Assembly: GCA_035551355.1 (NCBI GenBank)
Contig: DASZNF010000141.1
Span: 186,001 to 250,000 of the forward strand
DNA length: 64,000 bases
Direction: 5' to 3'
Origin: DATATV01 sp035551355
GTDB taxonomy: Bacteria; Actinomycetota; Actinomycetes; Mycobacteriales; Pseudonocardiaceae
Under the pieces are notes generated by a model. It saw only the letters and a list, made by a program, of their open reading frames with translations. It ran no database searches and was not told where the DNA came from. The position numbers were made by a program, and so were the translations under genes. Below, piece by piece: positions 9,129 to 17,280 of the stretch. Each line of letters starts with the position of its first letter. Position 1 is the first letter of the stretch.

Positions 9129-9686
9129 ATGGCACGAGATTCCGAGGCGACCAAGCGGAAGCTGTTGGCCGCGGCCGTCGCCGAATTCGCCGACTATGGC
9201 ATCTCCGGCGCGCGAATAGACCGAATCGCCGAACGGGCCGGGGCCAACAAGCGGATGCTCTATGCCTACTACGGCAACAAGGAACAGTTGTTCGAGACGG
9301 TGATCGGGCTGTCCCTGACCCAGTTCACCAGCACCATCCCGCTGGACCCCGGCCGGCTGCCCGAATACGCCGGTGAGCTGTTCGACTATCTGGTGCGACA
9401 TCCCGACCGGCGCCGGCTGGCCCTGTGGCGGCTGCTGGAACGCCCGCAGGCCAGCGCGCTGGAGCTGGCGTCCGCCGCGGGCAAGTTGTCCGCGCTGTCC
9501 CGGGCGCGCCCGCACGACACCGCGCTGAGCCCGAACTCGCTGCTGATCTTCGTGATCGCCATCGCGTTCGCCTGGCCCAACGCGACCGACCCGCAGCGCG
9601 ACCCACAGCCGACCGAAGTGGACGACCAGCGGGCCAACGTGGTGGAAGCCGTGCGGCGCCTGGTGATTTCCGTGCCCACCGCCTGA
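9129..9686 (+). CDS. TetR-family transcriptional regulator
   Basis: A 185-aa protein with an N-terminal TetR helix-turn-helix (about 8-55: LLAAAVAEFADYGISGARID, RIAERAGANKRMLYAYYGNK) and a helical ligand-binding part. The start MARDSEATK at 9129 is preferred; MLSC four codons earlier is an alternative. The stop lies 11 bp before the AraD1-family gene, so the two are co-transcribed, and the regulator probably responds to that enzyme's substrate or product. The GH127 gene is divergent across a 208-bp gap. Confidence 0.85.
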   Translation: MARDSEATKRKLLAAAVAEFADYGISGARIDRIAERAGANKRMLYAYYGNKEQLFETVIGLSLTQFTSTIPLDPGRLPEYAGELFDYLVRHPDRRRLALWRLLERPQASALELASAAGKLSALSRARPHDTALSPNSLLIFVIAIAFAWPNATDPQRDPQPTEVDDQRANVVEAVRRLVISVPTA

Positions 9687-9697
9687 AGGAGAGTCGA

Positions 9698-10594
9698 ATG
9701 CACATCGTGCGTTTCGCCGAGGAGCCTGCGCGGCCCCAGGTCGGCGTCCTGGACGAGCGCGGCGTCGCGCCCATCGAGCGGGTGGCCGGTCTGGGGGAGT
9801 TGCTGACCCTGCCCCGAGCCGATATCCAACACCTGGTCACCGAGGCGGCCGCCCGGCCGGAACGTGTTGCCCGGCAAGGGGTTTCACTGCTCGCGCCGGC
9901 CGACGGCCGCACCGAGGTGTGGGCCGCCGGAGTCACCTACGAGCGTTCCCGTGCGGCGCGGGTGGAAGAGTCGAAGCAACAGTCGGTGTACGAGCTGGTC
10001 TACGAGGCGGACCGTCCCGAACTCTTCTTCAAAGCTCCGGCCTGGCGAGTGGTCACGGACGGCCAGCCCGCCGCCCTGCGAGCGGATGCGGCCAACTCGG
10101 TCCCCGAACCGGAACTGGCCATCGTGGTGAATGCCGGCGGCGAGCTGATCGGCGCAACCGTCTGCGACGACCTGACCGCGCGCGCCATCGAAGGCGAGAA
10201 TCCGCTGTACCTGCCGCAGGCCAAGATCTACACCGGCAGCTGCGCCCTGGCCGCCCGCATCCGCCCGTGGTGGGAAATCCCCGATCCGCTCGCCCTGACC
10301 ATCCGCATGCGCGTGCTCCGCGATGGTGCGGAGGTCTTCACCGGAGAGACGAGCACAGCGAGGCTGCACCGGGGTTTCGAGGACCTGGTGTCCTGGCTGT
10401 TCCGGGAAATCGACCTGCCCGAGGGCGCCGTCCTGGCCACCGGCACCGGCATCGTCCCGCCGCTGGACGAGGGCATCGAGATCGGCGACGTGGTGGAGAT
10501 CGAAATCGACGAGATCGGCACCCTGCGCCACGAACTGGTTGCGGCGAAGAACCTGCGCTCAGCCATCGTGGATTGCCGGGACGAAACGCCCTAG
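9698..10594 (+). CDS. AraD1-type fumarylacetoacetate-hydrolase-fold enzyme
   Basis: A 298-aa protein preceded by AAGGAGAG. The middle carries the FAH-family signature: GVTYERSRAARVEES, PELFFKAPAWRVV, the metal-binding acidic set in VPEPELAIVV and VCDDLTARAIEGENPLYLPQ, then AKIYTGSCALAA. This ENPLYLPQAK pattern is typical of the AraD1 branch, whose members act on 2-keto-3-deoxy or 2,4-diketo sugar acids, including those of L-arabinose and L-rhamnose routes. A divalent-metal, cytoplasmic hydrolase or dehydratase is expected; the exact reaction is not readable. It overlaps the end of the convergent GNAT gene by 36 bp. Confidence 0.8.
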   Translation: MHIVRFAEEPARPQVGVLDERGVAPIERVAGLGELLTLPRADIQHLVTEAAARPERVARQGVSLLAPADGRTEVWAAGVTYERSRAARVEESKQQSVYELVYEADRPELFFKAPAWRVVTDGQPAALRADAANSVPEPELAIVVNAGGELIGATVCDDLTARAIEGENPLYLPQAKIYTGSCALAARIRPWWEIPDPLALTIRMRVLRDGAEVFTGETSTARLHRGFEDLVSWLFREIDLPEGAVLATGTGIVPPLDEGIEIGDVVEIEIDEIGTLRHELVAAKNLRSAIVDCRDETP

Positions 10595-11146
10595 GGTGGT
10601 GACAAATATATCCCAATATGGCGGATTTATTCCCGCTATGGGTCCCTTGGATCCAATTTTCTGCCAGCCAAGGTGCTGGTAAATGTGCTGCGTTTCGACT
10701 GCGGTCGGTTGGACCGACAGTACAGCTCGTTCCTCTTTCCGAGTTGTCAGCAGTCGGTGGAGGATGCCTTTGCCGATTCCTTTCGTGCGCCATTGCCCGG
10801 CTACTGCCAGGTCAATCAATGCGAAAGTTCGTGCCGGCCATTCCGTCGTGACTTCGGTGGCCAAGGGGTGCTGGAAGTCGTTCCACCATCCGTGGTCCAC
10901 CGGCAGTTGGTGACCATACGCGAACCCAACCAGGATACCTTCGACGGTTGCGACAGTGATTCCAAATGTCTCATCCTGTCGAATCTGGGTAAGAACCGAA
11001 CTGTGCTCCTCGGAGTCGCCTGCACGCCAGGCAAACGGGGAAACGGAAAACGCGGCATCGTATAGGCGGCATATCGGCACATGATATTGCCGCGCTATTG
11101 TCGATGCGCCGGTCTCGTAAGAGATGCCGGATGTCAAGGGGCTCAC
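10559..11146 (-). CDS. GNAT-family N-acetyltransferase
   Basis: A 195-aa GNAT protein. The acetyl-CoA loop is visible as GQWRTKGIGKGILHRLL (R/Q-x-x-G-x-G/A), preceded by FALIDLAVAG (beta-4) and followed by AVLSVQPTAVETQHIYQHLGWQKIG (beta-5 and the end of the fold). It starts with GTG at 11146, three bases after the stop of the STAND gene, so it is the last gene of a tightly coupled four-gene operon. Base composition is AT-richer than the surrounding genome. The acetyl acceptor (small molecule, protein or tRNA) is unknown. Its placement suggests it is the effector or modifier of that operon. Confidence 0.8.
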   Translation of the reverse strand: MSPLTSGISYETGASTIARQYHVPICRLYDAAFSVSPFAWRAGDSEEHSSVLTQIRQDETFGITVATVEGILVGFAYGHQLPVDHGWWNDFQHPLATEVTTEWPARTFALIDLAVAGQWRTKGIGKGILHRLLTTRKEERAVLSVQPTAVETQHIYQHLGWQKIGSKGPIAGINPPYWDIFVTTLGRFVPAIHDG

Positions 11147-11149
11147 CTG

Positions 11150-13300
11150 CTACTCATCGCCGATCGAAGCTATTTTATCCCTCACAAGGTTCGCGAGAGG
11201 GTCATCGAGCTGCTCGTATATTTGGCACGCTGCCTCCCAGGATTGTACTGCGCCCGGAGGATCACCGCGCTTCTGAAGAATGTCGCCAAGTGCATTGAGT
11301 GCGAGTGCTTGGCTGCGGGCGTCAGCGAAGGATTCAAAAGTGGATAGCGCCTTTCGTGCGTGTTGCTCGGCCAATTCAAGTTGTCCGATTTCGGCACCGG
11401 CCTCGGACAATGGGATAAGCGCCCAGGCGCGAGTCCATGAGTCTCCGATGCGATCAAATATGGAGACCGCTTCTCCGCAGTACTCCACGGCATTTTCCAA
11501 TTCTCCGATTTCGCGATAAGCCTTGCCGAGGCTGAGCAGTGACATTCCTTCCCCGCGCGGAAAGCTACTGGCCCGAAAGATCACAAGTGCTCTTCTGAAG
11601 TATTCAATTGATTCCGGCACGTTGCCTTGCTCCTGTTTGATCAGCCCGCTGCCCCGCACGGCGAAGCCTTCAATCCACCGATCATCTATCGTGTCCGCGA
11701 TCGCGGCCGAGCGTTCATAGTGGCCAAGGGCCTCTTCGTGGCTCCCGGTGCGCCAGCATGCGTCACCCAGGCAGAGCAGATTAGAAGCCGTTCCGAGGCT
11801 GTCGCCAATTATCTGGGCGGCGTCGAGGCCGTCAACGTGAATTTGTCTCCACTCCGGCCAGTATGAACGCAGTTCGAAGAACCCATCACACACCACCGGC
11901 AACTTCCAGGCCAGGTCGTATTGTCCAAGATCCATCGATTGCTGCATGGCCGCCAGAATATTTATTCGTTCGATCTCGTACCATTCCATGGCGTCTTCGA
12001 CACTGTCAAACGATGGCGACGCAATCTGCACCTGCGGCACCAACGCGACGGCGTGAGAATACGGCAGGATGGCGCGTCGCGCGGTATCACCCGAGAGCAG
12101 GTACCAGCTGAGCATGCGGCGGACGGCATGGGTTCTCTCCCGGGCGGCTTCCTCATGTTGGAGGCGTTCCAGCGAGTAGGCCCGCAGCAGATCATGAAGC
12201 CGGTATCGATTGAGGCTCACCTCTTGAACCAGGTGAACGCTGGCGAGCTCTTGCAGGCGACGCCTGGCGACCGGCGCAGCGATACCAACCAGCGCTGCTG
12301 CCACAGCGGCGCTGAACTCGGTGCCTGGATGGAGGCTGAGCAGGCGGAACAGTCGCTGCTGCTCGGGCGGGAGCGCACGATAGGACCAGGAGAACACGGC
12401 ACGAACATTCGTCAGTTCGTCCTCCTCGGCGGCAAACGCGTCCAGGCGGTTCTGCTCACTCACCAGCTCGCGAGCGAGCTCGTGCAAAGTCAGATGTGGG
12501 CGAGCCGCGGCCCGCTCGGCGACGATTCTGAGAGCTAGGGGTAGATAGCCGCACAAGGCCACCACCTTGTTGGCTGCTTCATAGTCCGACTCGATCCGCT
12601 CTTCACCAACGAGTTCCGAGAGGAGCCGAACCGCGTCCTCGGGAGACAATACATCTAGATTCACACGCGTCGCTCCTTCCACGGTTACCAAGCTGGCGAG
12701 CCTGTTCCGGCTTGTAACGAGTGCTAAACAGCGTTGCGAACCCGGCAGGAGATACCGAATTTGTCGGACCGAAGCGACATTGTCGATGACAACGAGCATG
12801 TTCTTGTCGCCAAGTATGGATCTGTAGAGCGTTACCCGTTCGCCGAGCTCCATTGGTATGCGCTCTGGGTCAACGTCAAGCGATCGAAGAAACGAGTCAA
12901 GTGCTTGCTCGAGCGAGAGTGGTTTCACCGACCCGTAACCGCGCATGTCGATATAGAGGTCTCCATCGGTGAATCGATGGCGAACACTGTGCGCCCAATG
13001 CACGGCAAGCGCGGTCTTACCGATTCCGGGTGGCCCGGTGATGGCGACGATCATTGGTGTTGCCGACGGGAGAGTTATCGGTGGTGTCGCGCGGTGCGGC
13101 CAGATTTCATTGAGCTTGGCCAGGCTTCTTTCCCTGTCGACGAATCCGCCTGTCCCCGTTGGCAGTTGACGTGGTGGAGGAATACGTCGACCATGGGCGC
13201 TGTGGTAATGGATGCCTCCATGCACACTCCCAGCCTGCACCACAGAGTCCACGTCTCCGGCGAACTTGTTCTCGACGGCGTCCTCGTCTTTGCCTGCCAC
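11150..13300 (-). CDS. STAND NTPase (NB-ARC) with C-terminal TPR array
   Basis: A 716-aa protein beginning with the stereotyped VVQAGSVHGGIHYH tag of actinobacterial STAND proteins. The NB-ARC core has Walker A GPPGIGKTAL (about 89-98), Walker B NMLVVIDNV, sensor VTSRNRLA and the GxP motif GYLPLALRI. A winged-helix-like segment (RYRLHDLLRAYSLERLQ) follows, then five or more TPR-like repeats (GDACWRTGSHEEALGHYERS, GNVPESIEYFRRALVIF, and others). GTG at 13300 is chosen because GGGAAGGA sits just upstream; the frame stays open to 13402, adjoining the previous stop. There is no SARP/BTAD DNA-binding domain, so this is not an AfsR-type activator. It probably acts as a nucleotide-driven sensor switch for the operon. 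Confidence 0.85.
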   Translation of the reverse strand: MAGKDEDAVENKFAGDVDSVVQAGSVHGGIHYHSAHGRRIPPPRQLPTGTGGFVDRERSLAKLNEIWPHRATPPITLPSATPMIVAITGPPGIGKTALAVHWAHSVRHRFTDGDLYIDMRGYGSVKPLSLEQALDSFLRSLDVDPERIPMELGERVTLYRSILGDKNMLVVIDNVASVRQIRYLLPGSQRCLALVTSRNRLASLVTVEGATRVNLDVLSPEDAVRLLSELVGEERIESDYEAANKVVALCGYLPLALRIVAERAAARPHLTLHELARELVSEQNRLDAFAAEEDELTNVRAVFSWSYRALPPEQQRLFRLLSLHPGTEFSAAVAAALVGIAAPVARRRLQELASVHLVQEVSLNRYRLHDLLRAYSLERLQHEEAARERTHAVRRMLSWYLLSGDTARRAILPYSHAVALVPQVQIASPSFDSVEDAMEWYEIERINILAAMQQSMDLGQYDLAWKLPVVCDGFFELRSYWPEWRQIHVDGLDAAQIIGDSLGTASNLLCLGDACWRTGSHEEALGHYERSAAIADTIDDRWIEGFAVRGSGLIKQEQGNVPESIEYFRRALVIFRASSFPRGEGMSLLSLGKAYREIGELENAVEYCGEAVSIFDRIGDSWTRAWALIPLSEAGAEIGQLELAEQHARKALSTFESFADARSQALALNALGDILQKRGDPPGAVQSWEAACQIYEQLDDPLANLVRDKIASIGDE

Positions 13301-13402
13301 GCAGGTTCCTTCCCGTCGATACACGAGGTGATCAGGTGATCTCGTGCCAGTGGCCCCCAGGGACAAGGTGTCGCCGGGGGTCACCGCGGCTGGCTGGAAC
13401 AT

Positions 13403-13975
13403 CTACTCAGTTGTCGCCACGCGGAACTGACTGTCGTACCGGTCAGCGAATTGTCGATACGGAATCGATCTGTTTACAGCCAGGTCGCGCCAGTAATTTG
13501 CCTGTACTATCTTTCGCGGGTCGTCCTCCACTTGGGCGTATGAAAAGATTCCATCATCCCGATAGTGCATCGAGACCAAGATCGATGAATCGAAGAGCCA
13601 GTAGTCGTAAGGTGGAAGCTCCGGCCACTCCCCGGTAGGGACCGGAATCATTCGAACGTCCTCCCCGGCGGGCACGGTGTGCTCGTATGCCCAAGCGCAT
13701 TCGAATCTGACGTAGTCCGAGAGTGGTTCTTCGACTACGTGAACCCGATGCAGCCTTTTGCCGAGGTTGGTCGCAGTGGCGACGGTTCCATCGATCCATT
13801 CTGCGATGCCCGGAAATACTCCCCGAGATTCGCCATCGAGAAACCTGCTGAACTCTTGCTTTTCATACGCTACGTCATACCGCTGTAGTGACTCGAGGCG
13901 GTATGCTGTGTATTCGAATTCGGAGAACAGTCTATTGAAATCCTTGTCGCCAAGCGACGCGAAGACTTTCCCCAC
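13403..13975 (-). CDS. DUF6879-family protein
   Basis: A 190-aa protein with the recognisable layout of this family: FEYTAYRLESLQRYDVAYE near the N-terminus, then RVHVVEEPLSDYVRFECAWA and DYWLFDSSILVSMHYRDDG. The family is widespread in actinomycetes and usually accompanies XRE/DUF397-type or STAND regulators; its biochemical role is not established. It starts with GTG at 13975, immediately after the upstream TGA, with AGGAGGA 7 nt before it. Its low G+C matches the island (13921-13980 has 31 G/C of 60). Confidence 0.75.
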   Translation of the reverse strand: MGKVFASLGDKDFNRLFSEFEYTAYRLESLQRYDVAYEKQEFSRFLDGESRGVFPGIAEWIDGTVATATNLGKRLHRVHVVEEPLSDYVRFECAWAYEHTVPAGEDVRMIPVPTGEWPELPPYDYWLFDSSILVSMHYRDDGIFSYAQVEDDPRKIVQANYWRDLAVNRSIPYRQFADRYDSQFRVATTE

Positions 13976-14203
13976 TCAGTCCTCCTGGCCTTGCCGGACC
14001 CGATAGCGATCGGCGGCGCCCAGGATCACTTCGGGCGAGATGCGGATCGCGGCTTCGCCGGGCAGTACATTTTCGAGTTCGGCAAAGGTGGCTTCATCGA
14101 CTTCGGCGCCTTGGACGACGAATTCGCCACTTTCGCCGAGATAAACTGTCGGGCATCCATTGCCGCCGGATCCCTGATCCTTGTAGAGTCTGGTGAGCTT
14201 CAT
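13976..14203 (-). CDS. 75-aa partner protein of the DUF6879/STAND module
   Basis: Begins MKLTRLYKDQGSGGNGCPTV, then YLGESGEFVVQGAEVDEATF, and ends in an acidic, helical tail. I recognise it as the kind of small protein that precedes DUF6879 genes in other actinomycetes, but no function is known. GAGGAAAG precedes the ATG at 14203. It is the first gene of the operon and abuts the next start, so stoichiometric co-translation with the DUF6879 protein is likely. The NGCPTVYL segment resembles the short NGNCVEVA core of DUF397 proteins, but that is a weak similarity. Confidence 0.7.
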   Translation of the reverse strand: MKLTRLYKDQGSGGNGCPTVYLGESGEFVVQGAEVDEATFAELENVLPGEAAIRISPEVILGAADRYRVRQGQED

Positions 14204-14358
14204 CTTTCCTCGGTCCTTTCTTCAGGCTCGCAGGGCTAATTTTATAGCTACACGCCGTCAAGGCGACTCGTCAATCAGCCGTTCGACGGACGCACTACAG
14301 GCTGACGAGTGAACTTGTTGTCATAGGGAGATCGCCAGCCCGGACGCGACTAACCGAA

Positions 14359-14375
14359 TGTGTGTTACCACACAC
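14359..14375. promoter_or_regulatory. GTGTGT-N4-ACACAC inverted repeat
   Basis: GTGTGT at 14360-14365 and ACACAC at 14370-14375 are perfect arms around TACC. Read as TGTGT-N6-ACACA it agrees with the CRP-type pattern at 8 of 10 positions. It lies 9 bp before a possible small ORF and about 160 bp upstream of the STAND island's first gene on the other strand. Confidence 0.3.
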
Positions 14376-14383
14376 GCACAAGG

Positions 14384-14539
14384 ATGATCGTATTGGCGCT
14401 TAAGCCCCCTGAACAGGTGAATCTGCCCAACTGCTGCTGTTCGGGCGGAGTGGCAGGAGCGCTGTTGGGTGTTTTCTTCGGGGAATTCCTCACCAGCGGG
14501 CGGTCTATCGCGCTGCTGGCGGAAAATCCGTATTCGTAG
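14384..14539 (+). CDS. Possible 51-aa small protein with CCC motif (unconfirmed)
   Basis: ATG at 14384 to TAG at 14539. The product contains PNCCCSGGVAGALLGVFFG, three consecutive cysteines followed by a Gly/Ala-rich hydrophobic segment, and ends ENPYS. The SD is poor (AGG directly before the ATG). Third positions are G/C in roughly two thirds of codons, lower than the core genome but like the adjoining island. Not recognised; it could be a small membrane or modified peptide, or chance. Confidence 0.25.
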   Translation: MIVLALKPPEQVNLPNCCCSGGVAGALLGVFFGEFLTSGRSIALLAENPYS

Positions 14540-14582
14540 GGAGTCTGCGGTGTCGATCGCGCCGGCGACGGTCGCTGGTCAG

Positions 14583-14850
14583 CTATCGCACCGTCACGAC
14601 GCGCGCACCGTCTTGGCGCACCATCTCGGCCACCGGCAGCGCCACCTCGACCGCGAAACCGCCCCATCCTTCGGCCCGGCCCGCGTCGAGCCGCCCAGCG
14701 CCGCCGCTGGGACAGCAGCGCGCGGCCGGTGGTGACCACCACCCCGGTCGGCTCGTCCAGCCGGCCGAACTGGTGGAGTGGTCCGCACCCCGGACCAACG
14801 GCCGGATGCCGGGAGGGCGCGCCGAACGAACGGTCCTGGCCGGGATGCGG
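14583..14850 (-). pseudogene. Possible decayed gene remnant
   Basis: On the minus strand one frame ends in a protein-like segment, GGFAVEVALPVAEMVRQDGA, then RVVTVR-stop. An adjacent frame carries GRLDEPTGVVVTTGRALLSQ upstream of it. No single frame is coherent, suggesting a frameshifted relic. The parent family was not recognised, so confidence is low. Confidence 0.2.
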
Positions 14851-14905
14851 GGATATGCTGGTAGGACTGTTGTCGAACTGTCGTCTATTCCACAGTGGAT
14901 GGTGC

Positions 14906-16972
14906 GTGACCACCGCGTCGATCTCCCAGTCTCAAACCGCCGATATGCCCGATCCGCGGCGTTGGCGGGCATTGTCCATTTGTCTCATCGCGGGGTTCAT
15001 GACGCTGCTGGACGTCAGCATCGTCAACGTGGCGCTGCCGTCGATGGAACACGGCATCGGCGCGTCCGCGGCCGACGTGTCCTGGGTGGTGTCCGGCTAC
15101 GCGCTGACCTTCGGCCTGGCCCTGGTGCCGGCCGGGCGACTGGGCGACGACTACGGCCGCAAGCGGATGTTCCTGCTCGGCCTTGTGCTGTTCGTGGCCA
15201 CCAGCGCGCTGTGCGGGGCGGCCCAGAACGCGACTTGGCTGGTGGTCGCCCGGCTGTGCCAGGGGGTCGCCGGTGGATTGCTGAACCCGCAGGTCATCGG
15301 CATGATCCAGCAGCTGTTCCGCGGCCGGGAGCGGGGCCGCGCGTTCGGTCTGTTCGGCGGCACGGTGGGCCTGTCCACGGCGATCGGTCCGGTGCTGGGC
15401 GGCCTGCTGATCCAGGGCTTCGGAGTCAGCGAGGGTTGGCGGTACGTGTTCTACGTCAACCTGCCGATCGGCCTGATCGCGCTGCTGTTCGGGCTGCGGG
15501 TGCTGCCCGGCGACCACCACGCGGGCCGCAAGCGGGCGCCCGATCTGCTCGGCGCGATACTGCTCGGCCTGGCCGTGGTGTCGGTGATGCTGCCGCTGGT
15601 CGAGGAGGAGAACCAGACCTCGGCACCGCGCTGGTGGCTGATGGGCGTGGGTGCGGGCCTGCTGGTGCTGTTCGGATTGTGGGAACGGTGGATGGAGCGG
15701 GGCAACCGGCATCCGCTGGTGGCGCTGCGGCTGCTGGCCGTGCGCAGCTACTCCATCGGGTCGCTGCTCGGGTTGGTGTATTTCGCCGGATTCACCGGGA
15801 TTTTTCTGGTCATCACGCTGTTCTTCCAGCAGGGACTGGGTTATTCGTCGCTGGAAGCGGGTGCGTCCACCCTGGCGTTCGCGATCGGCTCGGCGATTTC
15901 GCCGCCGATCGGCGGCCGGGTGGTGCTCCGGTTCGGCCGGCCCATGGTGGTGCTGGGCATCCTCATGGTGGTGATCGGCCTGGCGGCGACCGCGTACCTG
16001 GTATACCACTGGCACGGCGGCAGCGTGGCGCTGGTGCTGGCCGGTCCGTTGTTCCTGGCCGGTTTGGGCAGCGGACTGGTGATCGCGCCCAACCAGACGC
16101 TGGCACTGGAAGAGGTGTCGCCCGCCGAGGGTGGCACCGCGGCCGGGGTGTTGCAGACCGCGCAGCGGGTCGGTTCGGCGGTGGGCACCGCGATCGCCGG
16201 GTCGCTGTTCTTCGGGCAGCTCAGCCGCTCGCACGGCGATTTCCACGACTCCGCGGCGCGGGCGTTGCTGGGCGCGACCGGCCTGGTGGCGATCGCGCTG
16301 GTGCTCGGGGTGGCCGACATCCTGCTGTCCCGCAGGCGGCGCGGGCACATTCCGATGCCGCCCGCGCCGGAGCCGGAGTCCCTGCCGGTGCCCCCGGTCG
16401 ATGCGGCCGATGCGGCCGGGCTCCCCGCTGAATCGGCTCTCTCGGTTGATTCGACCCGCGCGGTTGCGTCCGCGGCCGTGCACGGGTCCGTGCTGGACGG
16501 GGCCGGGAACGGCATGCCGGCCACACTGACCCTGACCTCACTGGACGGCAGGCAAGCCGGCCGGGCGGTGACCGACGGCGAGGGCCGCTTCGGCATCGAC
16601 GCGCAGCCCGGAAGTTATCTGCTGCTGGCCACCGCCCCCGACCAGACTCCGGTCGTCCGCCGCTTCGAACTGCGCGGCGAGCCGGTCGGCCTTGAGCTGA
16701 CCATGGACGGCTCGGCCAGCCTCGGCGGCCGGGTCGGCGCCGCCCGCGGCCCGGTGGCCGACGCGACGGTCACCTTGGTCGACGCCAGCGGCGAGGTGCG
16801 TTACGTGACCAGCACGGATGCCGACGGCCAGTACCAGATCGACGGCATCAAACCGGGCGAGTACACGGTCACCGCGTGGGGCTACGCGCCAACCGCGACG
16901 TCGGTGTCGGTGCGGCTGGGCGCGCAGACCCGCCACGACGCGGTCCTGCACCACACGGTCTTCCCCTCCTGA
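14906..16972 (+). CDS. DHA2-family MFS exporter with C-terminal prealbumin-like domains
   Basis: A 688-aa protein. Residues about 15-485 form a 14-helix EmrB/QacA-type antiporter: LLDVSIVNVALPSM in TM1, GRLGDDYGRKRMFLLG (motif A), LGGLLIQG and GWRYVFYVNLPIG (motif C region). A Pro-rich linker (about 490-525) leads to two carboxypeptidase-regulatory-like beta-sandwiches: VHGSVLDGAGNGMP to about 600, and GRVGAARGPVADATV to about 680. The start is GTG at 14906 (VTTASISQSQ); ATG at 14945 is the alternative. It probably exports a small toxic or natural product by proton antiport. The tail domains are unusual for transporters but recur in actinomycetes, with unknown purpose. Confidence 0.83.
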   Translation: MTTASISQSQTADMPDPRRWRALSICLIAGFMTLLDVSIVNVALPSMEHGIGASAADVSWVVSGYALTFGLALVPAGRLGDDYGRKRMFLLGLVLFVATSALCGAAQNATWLVVARLCQGVAGGLLNPQVIGMIQQLFRGRERGRAFGLFGGTVGLSTAIGPVLGGLLIQGFGVSEGWRYVFYVNLPIGLIALLFGLRVLPGDHHAGRKRAPDLLGAILLGLAVVSVMLPLVEEENQTSAPRWWLMGVGAGLLVLFGLWERWMERGNRHPLVALRLLAVRSYSIGSLLGLVYFAGFTGIFLVITLFFQQGLGYSSLEAGASTLAFAIGSAISPPIGGRVVLRFGRPMVVLGILMVVIGLAATAYLVYHWHGGSVALVLAGPLFLAGLGSGLVIAPNQTLALEEVSPAEGGTAAGVLQTAQRVGSAVGTAIAGSLFFGQLSRSHGDFHDSAARALLGATGLVAIALVLGVADILLSRRRRGHIPMPPAPEPESLPVPPVDAADAAGLPAESALSVDSTRAVASAAVHGSVLDGAGNGMPATLTLTSLDGRQAGRAVTDGEGRFGIDAQPGSYLLLATAPDQTPVVRRFELRGEPVGLELTMDGSASLGGRVGAARGPVADATVTLVDASGEVRYVTSTDADGQYQIDGIKPGEYTVTAWGYAPTATSVSVRLGAQTRHDAVLHHTVFPS

Positions 16973-17280
16973 CCACCGACGGTCGCCGGGACTCGCGCCG
17001 GTCCGCAAAGGACCGTTGTACAGGGCGGGTTTTGTCGGGTCAGCGGCGTGCGCAACGGGTGCAGCCCATGGCTGCTGTGCCGGGGAACGTTGACGACGGT
17101 GGTCTGGTGATGGTGTCGCCGTGACCACAAAAGCTTGTTGCGCGGCGATATCTTGGCCTTTGCTGACCACCTGGCCCGCGGCCGATCTGCGCCGTCCACT
17201 GCCGCGAGGTTCACTGGTCTGACGCCGATCACGAAACCCGACGGCCGACCACGATCACGAACCGAAGGAGAGCCGCACCC
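16973..17280. other. 308-bp gap between exporter and nitroreductase
   Basis: Contains the short hairpin at 16999-17015 and, just before the nitroreductase start, the SD GGAG. No gene or further repeat was seen; the nitroreductase promoter should lie here. Confidence 0.5.
16998..17016. terminator. Short hairpin after the exporter gene
   Basis: CGGTCC, GCAAA, GGACCG forms a 6-bp stem at 16999-17015, 26 bp after the stop, followed by TTGTA. A possible weak intrinsic terminator. Confidence 0.35.

Larger units (their letters stand above)
14204..14905. other. 702-bp gene-poor stretch between the STAND island and the DHA2 exporter
   Basis: The first 180 bp are AT-richer and should hold the island's promoter. 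An inverted repeat lies at 14359-14375, followed by a possible 51-codon ORF. The right half (about 14580-14850) is GC-rich with protein-like but frameshifted minus-strand reading. No intact gene is convincing. Confidence 0.5.

Noticed and set aside
11150..13300. AfsR/SARP-type antibiotic regulator
   Set aside because: Has NB-ARC and TPRs but lacks the OmpR-like DNA-binding and BTAD domains.
13301..13402. N-terminal extension of the STAND protein to 13402
   Set aside because: The frame is open, but GTG 13300 has GGGAAGGA and begins just before the conserved VVQAGSVHGG tag.
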